Numbered from the stretch's first letter, positions 1 to 9,316 are shown. The stretch: DNA of 64,000 bases from Rosistilla ulvae (GCF_007741475.1 NZ_CP036261.1:2294001-2358000), one strand, 5' to 3'. The notes: generated from the letters alone by a model not told the origin. Made by a program: numbers and translations.

Positions 1-828
1 GACCAGATCGTCGTCGAAAACGATCCGACCGGGTTCAAAGATCGTGATCGTCGATGAACCGCCAAACCGGAAATAACCTTTTTCGTCCCCCTTGGCGACC
101 GGCGAACCGGGATCGTAGGTCTGGCGGATTCCGCCGACACATGTCGCCCCGATTTCCATCAACAAGACCGTTCCCAGTCGTTCGGTCGTCAGTGCCGTGA
201 TCGTTCGCTTGTTGGTCGCCAGGATCTGGATGTTCTGGCGCAACGCGATCGGGTTGACGGAAAACAGCGGGCCGTTGATCAGCCGCGCCGGGCCAGGTAG
301 GCCTGCGGCGGGAAAGTGAAAGCGGTGGTAATCGACAGGACACAGTCGAGACAATAACAAACTTCCCGACGCGTACCGGCTAGCCAATTCGGCATCTCCC
401 AAGAGCGTCGGCAGGTCGAACATTTCCCCTTTGACGAACAGCCCGTCGCAATTTGCCAGATCGGGGACGCACAGATGGCGGCCGTCGGCGGGGAAGACAA
501 CCTTGGACGGATCGGGATCGATCGGCCGTGCCGAACGTTTCAGCTGACGATAAAAGAAGGCGTTAAAATGTTCGAACTCCTCTGGCCGCCGCATAAATTC
601 ATCGGCATCGAGTTCATATTCTTCGATAAAAGGGGCGATCTTGCGCCGCGTTCCGGGGCGGTCCATTTGCCAGCCATACCAATGCGAGAACAAAGCTCGC
701 TTGACCAACGCATGTAGCGCGACCTTCCCCGCTGGCGTTCCATAGGTCCAACGGAGCGATTTGTCGCCGTACACCTTCTCGCGACAGACTTCGCCGCGGT
801 ATCGATCGTAATAGAGTATTTCGTCCAT
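1..828 (-). CDS. psd: Phosphatidylserine decarboxylase proenzyme (3' end outside window)
   Basis: This enzyme decarboxylates phosphatidylserine to phosphatidylethanolamine at the inner membrane. The frame begins at ATG 828-826 (MDEILYYDRYRGEV) and stays open for 276 codons to the window edge. Three hallmarks of the family are visible: an Asp in VFPADG near residue 114, a His in DYHRFHFP near residue 163, and the self-cleavage motif FRFGGSSTITIF near residue 258, whose serine becomes the pyruvoyl group. The N-terminal extension resembles the longer chlamydia-type (type II) decarboxylases rather than the short archaeal form. It is the last recognisable gene on the left, and the 129-bp repeat array lies upstream of its start. 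Only the last few dozen residues should be missing. The family call is firm; activity is inferred from the intact motifs. Confidence 0.93.
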   Translation of the reverse strand, partial: MDEILYYDRYRGEVCREKVYGDKSLRWTYGTPAGKVALHALVKRALFSHWYGWQMDRPGTRRKIAPFIEEYELDADEFMRRPEEFEHFNAFFYRQLKRSARPIDPDPSKVVFPADGRHLCVPDLANCDGLFVKGEMFDLPTLLGDAELASRYASGSLLLSRLCPVDYHRFHFPAAGLPGPARLINGPLFSVNPIALRQNIQILATNKRTITALTTERLGTVLLMEIGATCVGGIRQTYDPGSPVAKGDEKGYFRFGGSSTITIFEPGRIVFDDDLV

Positions 829-989
829 GGTTTCACGCGAGCCAACGATCCAAAGTCGTTTTCGGTTTCGATGCAGGGAGGCCAACTTTCGGGCGTTTGG
901 TCCCCAGGTTTTCGTTGCCAAACGCCAACGAATTGTAATCCAACCACGCGTTGGGCCCATAGGTGCGACGCGACGTTCAAATTATGCTT

Positions 990-2367
990 GCTGAACGCCC
1001 AAGAATCGCTGGCTCCGAATTAGTGTTCTGTTTTTCAGACCACTAATCTCCGCTGATCGACGCTAATCGTGCCGGTCAAAAGGCTGAGCGGTCTGGCTGT
1101 AGAACGCTCAAGAATTTCTGGCTCCGAATAAGCCCGGATCCGCGAAGATCAGTGTTCCGTTTCTCAGACCACTAATCTCCGCTGATCGACGCTAATCGAG
1201 GCGGTCAAAAAGCTGAGCGGTCTGGCTGCAGAGCGCTCAAGAATTTCTGGCTCCGAATTAGTGCCGATAAGTGCGGATCAGCGTTCCGTTTTTCAGACCA
1301 CTAATCTCCGCTGACCGACGCTAATCGTGCCGGTCAAAAAGCTGAGCGGTCTGGATGACGAACGCTCACGAATTTCTAGATTCCAATTAGTGCGGATCAG
1401 CGAAGATTAGTGTTTCGTTTCTTAAACCACTGATCTCCGCTGATCCTCGCCAATCAAGCCGGTTGAAAAATTAAGTTGTCTGGTGGCTGAGCGCTGGAGA
1501 AGTTCTGGATCTGAATGAGCGTCGATTAGGGCGGATCAGTGTTTCGTTCTTCAAACCACTGATCGTCGCTAGTCAACGCTAATCAAGCAGGTCGAAAAAT
1601 TAAGTTGTCTGGTGGCTGAGCGCTGGAGAATTTCTAGATCTGAATGAGCGTCGATTAGGGCGGATCAGTGTTTCGTTCTTCAAACCACTGATCGTCGCTA
1701 GTCAACGCTAATCAAGCAGGTCGAAAAATTAAGTTGTCTGGTGGCTGAGTGCTGGAGAACTTCTGGATCTGAATGAGCGTCGATTAGGGCGGATCAGTGT
1801 TTCGTTTTTCAGGCCACTGATCTTCGCTGATCCTCGCTAATCAAGCCGGTTGATAAATTAAGTTGTCTGGTGGCTGAGCGCTGGAGAATTTCTAGATCTG
1901 AATGAGCGTAGACTAGGGCGGATCAGTGTTTCGTTCTTCAAACCACTGATCTTCGCTAATCGACGCCAATCAAGCCGGTTGATAAATTAAGTTGTCTGGT
2001 GGCTGAGCGCTGGAGAATTTCTAGATCTGAATGAGCGTCGATTAGGGCGGATCAGTGTTTCGTTCTTCAGACCACTGATCTTCGCTGATCCTCGCTAATC
2101 AAGCCGGTTGATAAATTAAGTTGTCTGGTGGCTGAGTGCTGGAGAATTTCTGGATCTGAATGAGCGTAGATTAGGGCGGATCAGTGTTTCGTTCTTCAAA
2201 CCACTGATCTTCGCTGATCCTCGCTAATCAAGCAGGTTGAAAAATTAAGTTGTCTGGTGGCTGAGTGCTGGAGAATTTCTGGATCTGAATGAGCGTAGAT
2301 TAGGGCGGATCAGTGTTTCGTTCTTCAAACCACTGATCTTCGCTAATCGACGCTTATCAAGCCGGTG
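990..2367. repeat. Tandem array, about 11 units of 129 bp with internal inverted repeat
   Basis: The string gtctgg recurs at 1091, 1220, 1349 and 1478, and tggtggctga recurs at 1481, 1610, 1739, 1868, 1997, 2126 and 2255, so the period is exactly 129 bp. The first unit is about 20 bp short. Each unit carries an imperfect inverted repeat: in the unit at 1386-1454 two 27-bp arms (1386-1412 and 1428-1454) pair at 22 of 27 positions around a 15-nt loop. Later units keep the same geometry with about 20 of 27 pairs. GATC occurs several times per unit. I see no sustained reading frame. The array lies between the 3' end of the isochorismatase-type gene and the 5' end of psd. Confidence 0.95.
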
Positions 2368-2525
2368 AGGGGACGATGTTGTCCGACCGTTGTTTTTGCA
2401 AGATTCCTTGGTGAGCTTCTTTAGATTCCTCTTGCGGTTCGGCGCTCGCCGCGATGCGGCGGCTTAAAATCTGGTCGTCGGTTCTTACCAGCGGATTTGA
2501 GCCGCGTGGGGGCGAGAGTTAGCAG

Positions 2526-3263
2526 CTACGGGGATGTGGCGGAGTTGGCGGGGACCAGCGGTTGGAGCATGCCGGTGACTTCGGCGAACGTTAGGATCCG
2601 TGCGTAGCGGTCGCGGAGTGTCGCCAGCGACGCTTCGTGCAGCTCGGGCGTGACGGTGGCACAACAGTCTTCGACGACGGTCACCAGATAGCCTAGATCG
2701 CAGGCGTCGCGGACTGTCGTTTCCACACATTCATTGGTGTAGACACCGACGACAAACAGCGATTCGATCCCCATGTTTTTTAGCACGTAGTGCAAGTTGG
2801 TCGACGAAAAAACGCCGCTAGCCGTCTTGTTGATCACGATTTCGTCACGCGACTCATCGGGGCCGACGATCTCTAAAAAATCGGCTTCACGCGATCCGGG
2901 CGCCGCCAATAGCCCGAGCCGTCGATGCCCTTTGCTGCGGTCGCGCCCGTCGCGGGTGAGCGCTTGGATCCGCGTGTGGATTACTTCCAGTCCGTGAGTG
3001 CGGAAGCCGTCTTGCAGACCGCGAACGTTTGGCAACACCGTCTGCTGCAGTCGATCGAAATAATACTCCTGCGCCTCCTGAGGCACTCCGCTGTTCATCG
3101 CATCTTTAAAAACGCCATGCCCGGGAGCGGCATCGAGGTATTGCAGATCGATGCACAATAGCGCCGTCCGCCCCTCGACCAAGAACTCCCGGTGGGCGGG
3201 GTTCTCGACAAACGATTCGTGATAGACCTCTTTGAGCGGATCGACGTGTTCGTTATCGGTCAT
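2526..3263 (-). CDS. Isochorismatase-family cysteine hydrolase (putative ureido/amide hydrolase)
   Basis: This 245-residue protein has the isochorismatase-like hydrolase fold. The expected Asp-Lys-Cys triad is visible: Asp in LLCIDLQ near residue 38, Lys in INKTASGVF near 141, and Cys in YTNECVETT near 178. The family includes N-carbamoylsarcosine amidase, biuret hydrolase, RutB and nicotinamidase, and I cannot pick the substrate. The start is placed at ATG 3263-3261 because a good AGGAAAAG ribosome site precedes it and the family homology begins there, although the frame is open further upstream. It is the last gene of the seven-gene minus-strand operon, 50 bp after the M20 hydrolase. Following a carbamoylase-type enzyme, a C-N hydrolase acting on a carbamoyl, ureido or amide product is the likeliest role. 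Confidence 0.88.
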   Translation of the reverse strand: MTDNEHVDPLKEVYHESFVENPAHREFLVEGRTALLCIDLQYLDAAPGHGVFKDAMNSGVPQEAQEYYFDRLQQTVLPNVRGLQDGFRTHGLEVIHTRIQALTRDGRDRSKGHRRLGLLAAPGSREADFLEIVGPDESRDEIVINKTASGVFSSTNLHYVLKNMGIESLFVVGVYTNECVETTVRDACDLGYLVTVVEDCCATVTPELHEASLATLRDRYARILTFAEVTGMLQPLVPANSATSP

Positions 3264-3313
3264 CGGCAACTTTTCCTGACAGCGGGTTTTGTTCGGGTGA
3301 AATATTCGGAGGT

Positions 3314-4558
3314 TCAGTTGGTGGCGGAACTCAGCTGCACCAAGGTTTGTAACATCAAATTTGCCCCCGCTTCGATGTCCGACCAAGCTGTCCATTCGGC
3401 AGGCGAATGACTCTGCCCGTTTTTACTGGGCACAAAGATCATCCCGACCGGAACCATGCTACCCATGATCTGGGCATCGTGAGCGGCTCCGCTGGGCATC
3501 CGTAGGTGATCGAGTTCCAGTTTGCTGGCCTGATCCATCAACAGTTGGACGATCGCGTCGTGGCAAGCAACCGGCCGCAGATAACTCTTCTGTGCAAACT
3601 CAAACATCAGATTGCGGCGACGAGCGATCGCTGAAAGCGCTTTGCGAAAAGCCGTCCCGAGTTCCTCGAGCACCGCTTCGCTGGTATCGCGAACGTCCAA
3701 GGAGAATTCGACCAGACCGGGGACGGTATTGGTAGCCCCCGGCAGGATCTGGGCTTTGCCGATCGTCGTGCGGCTGCGATCGCTGCCGTTCTCTTCCAGG
3801 ATCCGCGGGATTTCATGAGCGAAATCAGCAAGTCCCATGAAGGCGTCGTTCCGCATTTCCATCGGCGTCGTCCCGGCGTGGTTCGCTTCCCCACGCAACG
3901 TGACCGCCCATGTGAACAGCCCGGTGATCTCGTCGACCACTCCGACCGCCTTCTTGGTTCGATCCAAGACCGGTCCCTGTTCGATGTGCAGTTCGATGTA
4001 GGCGGCGATCGATTCGGGAACCCGAGCTGCGTCCAAAGCTGACAACGCATCGTGACCGTGCCGCCCCAATTCGTCGCGCAACAGAACGCCGTTCATGTCG
4101 GTCGTCGTTTCCAACGACTGAGGATTCAGTTGGCCGCAGACGGCTTGTGAACCAAACATTCCGCCAAAGCGGCCCTCTTCGTCGCTGAACGCGATCAGTT
4201 CGAGCGTCCTGTCGGGTTGGAAACCGGTCTCTCGCAGCGTCCGCAGACACTCCAGTCCGACCACGACACCAAGCGTTCCGTCTAACGCACCGGCACACGG
4301 CACGGTGTCGATGTGCGAACCGACCAGCACGCGCGGGGCGTCGGTGGTTCCCGAAAGCTCTCCCGAGATGTTCATCGCACCATCGGTCGACGCGATTAGG
4401 TCCGCTTGTTCGATCTGTTGTGTCAGCCAGCGTTTGCCCTGGATGTCGGCGTCGGTGAACGCCATCCGGTAGATCCCACGATCGGATTCGCGGCGGCCAA
4501 TTTTGGCCAGCGTCAGGATGTCGCGTTTGATGCGTTCGAGGTCGACGCGGATTTCCAT
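3314..4558 (-). CDS. M20-family Zn hydrolase, N-carbamoyl-amino-acid / allantoate amidohydrolase type
   Basis: This 414-residue dinuclear metallohydrolase belongs to the HyuC/AllC branch of M20. Metal-ligand motifs are visible: GSHIDTVPCAGALDG near residue 79, SDEEGRFGG near 126, ELHIEQGPVLD near 189, and a C-terminal SGAAHDAQ segment. Members hydrolyse N-carbamoyl amino acids or allantoate, releasing ammonia and CO2. Two adjacent ATGs occur at 4561 and 4558; the second lies at a better distance from the AGGA ribosome site, and either gives the same protein apart from one Met. It follows the AsnB-type gene by about 55 bp. Together with the carbamoyltransferase two genes upstream, it suggests carbamoyl chemistry in one pathway. 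The exact substrate is unknown. Confidence 0.9.
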   Translation of the reverse strand: MEIRVDLERIKRDILTLAKIGRRESDRGIYRMAFTDADIQGKRWLTQQIEQADLIASTDGAMNISGELSGTTDAPRVLVGSHIDTVPCAGALDGTLGVVVGLECLRTLRETGFQPDRTLELIAFSDEEGRFGGMFGSQAVCGQLNPQSLETTTDMNGVLLRDELGRHGHDALSALDAARVPESIAAYIELHIEQGPVLDRTKKAVGVVDEITGLFTWAVTLRGEANHAGTTPMEMRNDAFMGLADFAHEIPRILEENGSDRSRTTIGKAQILPGATNTVPGLVEFSLDVRDTSEAVLEELGTAFRKALSAIARRRNLMFEFAQKSYLRPVACHDAIVQLLMDQASKLELDHLRMPSGAAHDAQIMGSMVPVGMIFVPSKNGQSHSPAEWTAWSDIEAGANLMLQTLVQLSSATN

Positions 4559-4614
4559 CATGGTTCCTGTAGAGAAAAGATCCCCGGCAAAGCTGCCGGG
4601 GAAGCGTGAATGAA

Positions 4615-6534
4615 TCAATCGACAGCGGGCAGCGGCATCCCTTCGACATATTGGCCGTGCAAGATGTGCAACTGCAAAGCGTGGTTCATGATGATGTCGT
4701 TGCGGCGAGCGATCGTGTGATCGGTCTCCTGCCACGCTTGATCGATGAAATCACGCAGCTTTTTCGTGTCGAAGACGCCCAACGCCGCGATCCGGGCGTC
4801 GGTCAACCAATGGTCGATCATGTCCTGCAGCGCCGCCCGAATCACCGGCGACGTGTGGGCTGGCGGAGCCATGAAAGCAAACTTCTTCCGCTCGTACAGT
4901 TCTCGCGGCAAGACGTTGACCATCGCCTCTCGCAACACCCACTTTTCGATTCCATCGCGGATCCGCACGTCGGGCGGAATCGTGACAGCGTATTCGGCGA
5001 TGTGATGGTCCAGGAATGCCGGGCGGGCTTCCATGCTGTTGGCCATATCCATTCGGTCGCCACCCCAAGTCAAGATCTGCCCTTCGAGCATCGTCTTGCA
5101 CCAGGTGTATTGCGAGACGTCCAAGCGATGTCGGCCGCGAACCTGATCCGGATCGATCGCTCCGGCAACTTCGGCAACGGGATCGTACTGCTGCATCAGA
5201 TCTTGCATCGACGACGACAACAGCGGCCGGACGCGGGCCAGCGTCATCATCCAGGGCTGGATCCACGATGGCGTGAAGCCACACAGATCGTCCCAGGCCG
5301 GGTGACGAAGATCCTCTTCGGCCAGGATCGCTCCGGCAAAGATCCCCGCATCGTCCTCGCGCCCCAACCAATCGCGTTTGAAGAACGGATAGCCGCCAAA
5401 GAGTTCGTCGGACCCTTCGCCGGTGATTACCGCTTTGTAATTACAAGCTCGCACGCGGCGGCTCATGTGCCACTTGGCAACCGCCAGCGTGTTGTAGAAC
5501 GTCCGTTCGGCGTGCCACGTGGCTCGTTCGAAAGCAGGTCCATAGAGTTCCTTTTCGGTAAGCAGCAGCAGTTCCTGCTCCGCCCCGGTCCGCTGTGCCA
5601 TCAGTTTGGCGATGTTCGATTCGTCGTATTCGTCGCTGTCGAACGCGATCGTAAAGGCTTTGATCGGCGATTGTTGCAGCGTCGTTGCCAGCCCCAAGAT
5701 CGAACAGCTGTCGATCCCCCCCGACAGATAACATCCGACCGGCACGTCGGCTTCCAACCGCGTCGCGACCGCGTCGATCAAGCGATCTTGAACGCCTTGC
5801 ACGTATTCTGCTGGATCGGCGTTTTCGACGTGTGATTCGGGGAACTCGAGATCCCACCAACGCTTGAGCGATGTTTCCAAGCGGCCGTCGCGCTCTTGAA
5901 CGATCAACATATGACCGGGCTGCAACGCCTGGACGTCTTCGAACGCCGTCGATCCCGGCACCATCACCTGCATCATCTGGTGTATGACTGCTTTGGGGCA
6001 CATCCGCGGCTGGATGTCGGGATGTTTGAGGATCGATTTGACCTCCGATCCCCAAGCGATGCCGTTGTCGTTAACGGAATAATAGAGCGGTTTAACGCCA
6101 AAACGGTCGCGGATCAGGATCAGCCGTTTTTCGCGGGCGTCGTACAACACGACGGCAAATTCGCCTCGCAAATGTTCGACAAAGCTGAGCCCGTATTTGC
6201 GGTACAGCGGCAGCGTGATCGCACTGTCGCTCTTGCCCCCCGTCGTCAGCGTTTCACACGCCAATTGAGTCCGCAGCTTTTTGTAGCCATACAATTCGCC
6301 GTTGACCGTGACAGCCAGTTCGCCGTCGCGCGATTCGATCGGTTGGTGACCGTGATCCAAACCGACGATCGAGAGCCGCGTGTGCCCCAGGGCGAGCCCT
6401 TTCTCTGGGTACAGTCGACTGCCGCGATCGTCGGGACCGCGGTGATCGAGGACGTCGAGCATTTGGTCGAGCGCGGTGCGCAGTTGACGTTCGCTAGTTC
6501 GCGATGGGTTCCAGAATCCAGTGATTCCACACAT
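4615..6534 (-). CDS. asnB: Glutamine-hydrolysing asparagine synthetase-like amidotransferase
   Basis: This 639-residue AsnB-type enzyme combines an N-terminal class II glutaminase domain with a C-terminal ATP-pyrophosphatase synthetase domain. The nucleophilic Cys2 is present (MCGITGFW), followed by HRGPDD, VNGELYGY and RDRFGVKPLYY. The synthetase part shows the PP-loop YLSGGIDS near residue 270, ITGEGSDELFGGY, and NSMEARPAFLDHH. Length and motifs match functional asparagine synthetases, so the glutaminase half should be active. It may simply make asparagine, but AsnB-like enzymes also amidate other carboxylates or form beta-lactams, and its place between a divergent carbamoyltransferase and an N-carbamoylase-type hydrolase favours a dedicated substrate. 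The large frame on the opposite strand (4606-5835) is a shadow. Confidence 0.92.
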   Translation of the reverse strand: MCGITGFWNPSRTSERQLRTALDQMLDVLDHRGPDDRGSRLYPEKGLALGHTRLSIVGLDHGHQPIESRDGELAVTVNGELYGYKKLRTQLACETLTTGGKSDSAITLPLYRKYGLSFVEHLRGEFAVVLYDAREKRLILIRDRFGVKPLYYSVNDNGIAWGSEVKSILKHPDIQPRMCPKAVIHQMMQVMVPGSTAFEDVQALQPGHMLIVQERDGRLETSLKRWWDLEFPESHVENADPAEYVQGVQDRLIDAVATRLEADVPVGCYLSGGIDSCSILGLATTLQQSPIKAFTIAFDSDEYDESNIAKLMAQRTGAEQELLLLTEKELYGPAFERATWHAERTFYNTLAVAKWHMSRRVRACNYKAVITGEGSDELFGGYPFFKRDWLGREDDAGIFAGAILAEEDLRHPAWDDLCGFTPSWIQPWMMTLARVRPLLSSSMQDLMQQYDPVAEVAGAIDPDQVRGRHRLDVSQYTWCKTMLEGQILTWGGDRMDMANSMEARPAFLDHHIAEYAVTIPPDVRIRDGIEKWVLREAMVNVLPRELYERKKFAFMAPPAHTSPVIRAALQDMIDHWLTDARIAALGVFDTKKLRDFIDQAWQETDHTIARRNDIIMNHALQLHILHGQYVEGMPLPAVD

Positions 6535-6624
6535 GGTTAAATTCGCTTTGTACAGTTCGTGACGAAGTGAGTTTCAGCGGTGGCGCGACGCCGCGGGTCG
6601 CGCGCGTTCCGGCCGTGGCAGGTG

Positions 6625-7701
6625 CTATAGATCGCTGATCCGATTGAGTCGCTGGAGCACCGAGACCAGCAGCGCTTGGCGGACGAAGACCGCACCGGCC
6701 GCTTGGGCGAAGTAGAGGTTGTGATCGGTGTCGTCGAGATCTTCGGAGAGTTCATCGTTGCGAGCCAATGGATGCATCACCACAGCCCCCGGCTTCAGAT
6801 CGCTGGCGAGTTCCAATTTGTAACGGCCATCGAGGTTCCGATAGCTGTCACCGAGGAAGGCGATCGAATTGACATAGACGACATCCAGCTCTTTGAGAAC
6901 CTTCTGCACGTCGTTGGTGACTTCGATCGGGATCGGCGATTGTTCGATCGGTTCGGTCAAGTCGAGCCCAACCGGATCGGCCATTTCGGAGACCAGCGTG
7001 ATCTTGGAAACCGCGCCGGCGAACATCAACGACAACCGCAGGAAGCTTTTCACAGCACGCATCGATCCGGGCGTACCGATGATTCCCAAATGGATCCGCC
7101 GCTCGGGCGGACAATCGGGGCGGCACAGTTCGGGACGCCATTTCAGCAGCGCGTACCAATCGATCAACGCCTGAGTCGGATGATGGCCGCTGCCATTGCC
7201 GGCATTGATCAACGGACGCTGCAGATTCTTTTGGATCTCTTCGATCGAATTTGTATCGGGATGCCGCATGATCACGATATCGCCGTACGTGTTGAACATC
7301 TCGCCGATGTCGGCCAGCGATTCCCCTTTGGCGATTCCGGTCACCTGCCCATCGGGGACCGACAGAACTTTGCCGTCGAGTCGCAGCAGGGCGCTTTCAA
7401 ACGAGAGCCGCGTGCGGGTACTCGCTTCGAAAAACGCAGTGATCGCGATCTTGCCGTCAAGCGGCTTTTCCATCTCGACGTTCCGCGTCTCCAACAGCGC
7501 CGCCAACTGCGCCAGCGCGACGACAGTGCGGCGATCGAATTGGCGGGGGTTTAAGATCGATTGACCAGCGAGCGCTTCGAGCGCTTCGCGATCGATCTTG
7601 CCATCGGTGACATCCAACAGACGCTGCGGATCCAGCAGCTGGCCTTTGGAGTTCGATGCATTGGGTTGCAGTGCGAGCGATCGTTGTTCTTCCGTATTCA
7701 T
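6625..7701 (-). CDS. Aspartate/ornithine carbamoyltransferase-family protein with altered acceptor site
   Basis: This 358-residue protein has the two-domain transcarbamylase fold plus an N-terminal extension of about 45 residues. The carbamoyl-phosphate site is intact: FFEASTRTRLSFE near residue 97, AKGESLAD near 125, an Arg in IVIMRHP, HHPTQALID near 173, and an Arg in GSMRAVKS. The acceptor side departs from E. coli PyrB as I remember it: the TRVQ segment that contacts aspartate aligns with NSIA near residue 276, and HPLPR reads HPLAR near 308. This suggests a real carbamoyltransferase for an acceptor other than aspartate. The start is ATG 7701-7699, with a GGTAGGG ribosome site overlapping the stop of the small gene before it. 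No pyrI or other pyrimidine genes are nearby. Confidence 0.88.
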   Translation of the reverse strand: MNTEEQRSLALQPNASNSKGQLLDPQRLLDVTDGKIDREALEALAGQSILNPRQFDRRTVVALAQLAALLETRNVEMEKPLDGKIAITAFFEASTRTRLSFESALLRLDGKVLSVPDGQVTGIAKGESLADIGEMFNTYGDIVIMRHPDTNSIEEIQKNLQRPLINAGNGSGHHPTQALIDWYALLKWRPELCRPDCPPERRIHLGIIGTPGSMRAVKSFLRLSLMFAGAVSKITLVSEMADPVGLDLTEPIEQSPIPIEVTNDVQKVLKELDVVYVNSIAFLGDSYRNLDGRYKLELASDLKPGAVVMHPLARNDELSEDLDDTDHNLYFAQAAGAVFVRQALLVSVLQRLNRISDL

Positions 7702-7712
7702 AAAATGATGCC

Positions 7713-7838
7713 CTACCAAATGCGGTTTTTTCGCAAATCACTAAACAAGAACCCAATCAACAGCACTGCCCCGGCAGTACACAGCAAGAGTCCCCCCAGC
7801 ACGATGACTTTCAAAAGCCAGACCGGAAATATTAACAT
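7713..7838 (-). CDS. 41-residue single-pass membrane peptide coupled to the symporter
   Basis: This small frame starts at ATG 7838-7836, overlapping the symporter stop by 7 nt (the TAA lies inside ATGTTAA), and ends at TAG 7715-7713, 11 nt before the carbamoyltransferase start. The product begins MLIFPVWLLKVIV, has one hydrophobic helix covering about residues 3-31, and ends with the basic tail DLRKNRIW. The GGAGGG upstream of its ATG can serve as a ribosome site. Tight coupling to a sodium:solute symporter suggests a small accessory subunit, as known for some other sodium symporters, but I recognise no named family. It is too short to be caught by usual length cut-offs. Confidence 0.7.
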   Translation of the reverse strand: MLIFPVWLLKVIVLGGLLLCTAGAVLLIGFLFSDLRKNRIW

Positions 7839-9316
7839 TCGAATCCCTCCTCCGCCGCCCGTCGATCGCGGTCGGGCGTCCTGTTTTGTTGTGACAATTG
7901 CTTGAAGTCGAAGCGATCGGGAATCAGCCATGTCAGCAACGCGAAAACGATTCCCGATACCGTCGCGCCAATCAGCGATGCGACGAACCATCCGATGGCA
8001 AAATAGGCAACCAAGCCCAGGCTGCTGCCAGCGACCATCGCGGCTCCAGCAGCCCACGGACTGGGGCGACCGAAGTAGAGTCCGCCGACGATCGGCCAAA
8101 TACAACTGCCCACCATGGGGCCTGCGAAAAACAAGACGGTTGCTAGCGTGCCGATGTTCGCCCAAGCGATCGCCCAAGCGATCAGCCCCAAGATTAGAAT
8201 GCTCAGCACCGACAATTTGCGTTTGGTCGTATCGTTCAGATCGCTTCCGGCGGCTCGTTCGAAGATGTCGTTGACCATCAGATCGCTGGTCGCGGCCAAC
8301 AGGCTGTCGATACTGGAGGCCAACGAGCAGAAGACGATCACAAACACAAACAACGCTCCGCCAGTTCCCAACAGCGTCGCCGCGACCAATGGACCGGCGA
8401 TGTCGGGCTGGCTGATTCCAATCCCCAGTGCCGGCGCGGCCAAGCCGAGGAAGCCGGCGACGATTGGAACTGGCAACCACAACAGCCCGCCCAAAGCGTA
8501 AGCCTTGGGGCCAACGCCTTCGCGCATCGCAAACGCCCGGCTCCACCAGACGTTGCTGTGAAAGATCTCGCCAAATCCGAATAACATGTTGTTGAACACG
8601 GCCATCAGCGCTGCCGGAAACAGGACCGACAGCAGCATCGGCCGCTCCGTCTGCAATTGGGTGTGAACGTCGGCGATGTCGACGTGCAATAGGACCGCGA
8701 TCGCCACGACGACCAAACCGACCAGGATGATCAGGCTTTGGATGAAATCGGTTCCGATCACGGCGTACATTCCGCCAAACAGAGTATACAGAACGCAGAC
8801 CCCCAGAACCGCTGACATGCCGACTTCGTAGGGGATTCCCGACAGCACATTCAACAATTTGCCGCCGGCCATCGCCATCGAGATCAACCATGTCATCGCG
8901 TAGAAGAGCGAGATGACCAGGAACGGGATCGCGCCGAGTTGCCCGTAGCGGCGGCGAACAAATTCGACGGCGGTGTAGCCGTGAGGCATCAGTTGCCGAA
9001 TCCGGCCACTCATCGGCGCAAACGCGAACAATCCAAAACTGGCTGTCGAATAGGTCAACGCACCCCAGACACCCAGTTGCAGTGCGAACTGCGGCGCGAG
9101 CATCGTCGTGTTCGATGTGATCCATGTCGCCACTGCAGTCGCCGTTCCTAGGGCGAGTCCGACGTTGCGGCCGGCGACAGCAAACCCGTCGTACGACTTC
9201 GCTTGCCGTCCCCACCAGATTCCAAGTGCAATCCACAGGATGCCAAACGTGATCAACAGCGCGTAACCGGCGTTGGGGCTGAGGATCGTGTTGGCGAAAA
9301 TCGGTCCATCGATCAT
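7832..9316 (-). CDS. Sodium:solute symporter (SSS family)
   Basis: This 494-residue polytopic inner-membrane protein has the layout of the SSS family: a periplasmic N-terminus, about 13 hydrophobic segments, WGRQAKSYDGFAVAGRNVG after the first helix, a helix with ATWITSNTTM, and the Gly-rich LFGGMYAVIGTDF segment. Members import sugars, amino acids, pantothenate, urea or nucleosides with sodium. The start is ATG 9316-9314, which overlaps the stop of the upstream FN3 gene (ATGA). The 41-residue peptide gene overlaps its 3' end. As the only transporter in the operon it probably brings in the substrate of the downstream carbamoyl and amide enzymes. The substrate cannot be read from sequence. Confidence 0.92.
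   Translation of the reverse strand: MIDGPIFANTILSPNAGYALLITFGILWIALGIWWGRQAKSYDGFAVAGRNVGLALGTATAVATWITSNTTMLAPQFALQLGVWGALTYSTASFGLFAFAPMSGRIRQLMPHGYTAVEFVRRRYGQLGAIPFLVISLFYAMTWLISMAMAGGKLLNVLSGIPYEVGMSAVLGVCVLYTLFGGMYAVIGTDFIQSLIILVGLVVVAIAVLLHVDIADVHTQLQTERPMLLSVLFPAALMAVFNNMLFGFGEIFHSNVWWSRAFAMREGVGPKAYALGGLLWLPVPIVAGFLGLAAPALGIGISQPDIAGPLVAATLLGTGGALFVFVIVFCSLASSIDSLLAATSDLMVNDIFERAAGSDLNDTTKRKLSVLSILILGLIAWAIAWANIGTLATVLFFAGPMVGSCIWPIVGGLYFGRPSPWAAGAAMVAGSSLGLVAYFAIGWFVASLIGATVSGIVFALLTWLIPDRFDFKQLSQQNRTPDRDRRAAEEGFEC

Noticed and set aside
990-2367. Possible CRISPR array
   Set aside because: Units are repeated along their whole 129-bp length; there are no short repeats with unique spacers, and no cas genes.
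4606-5835. 409-codon open frame on the plus strand
   Set aside because: It is antisense to the synthetase domain of the AsnB-type gene, has no family motifs, and reflects GC-biased third positions.
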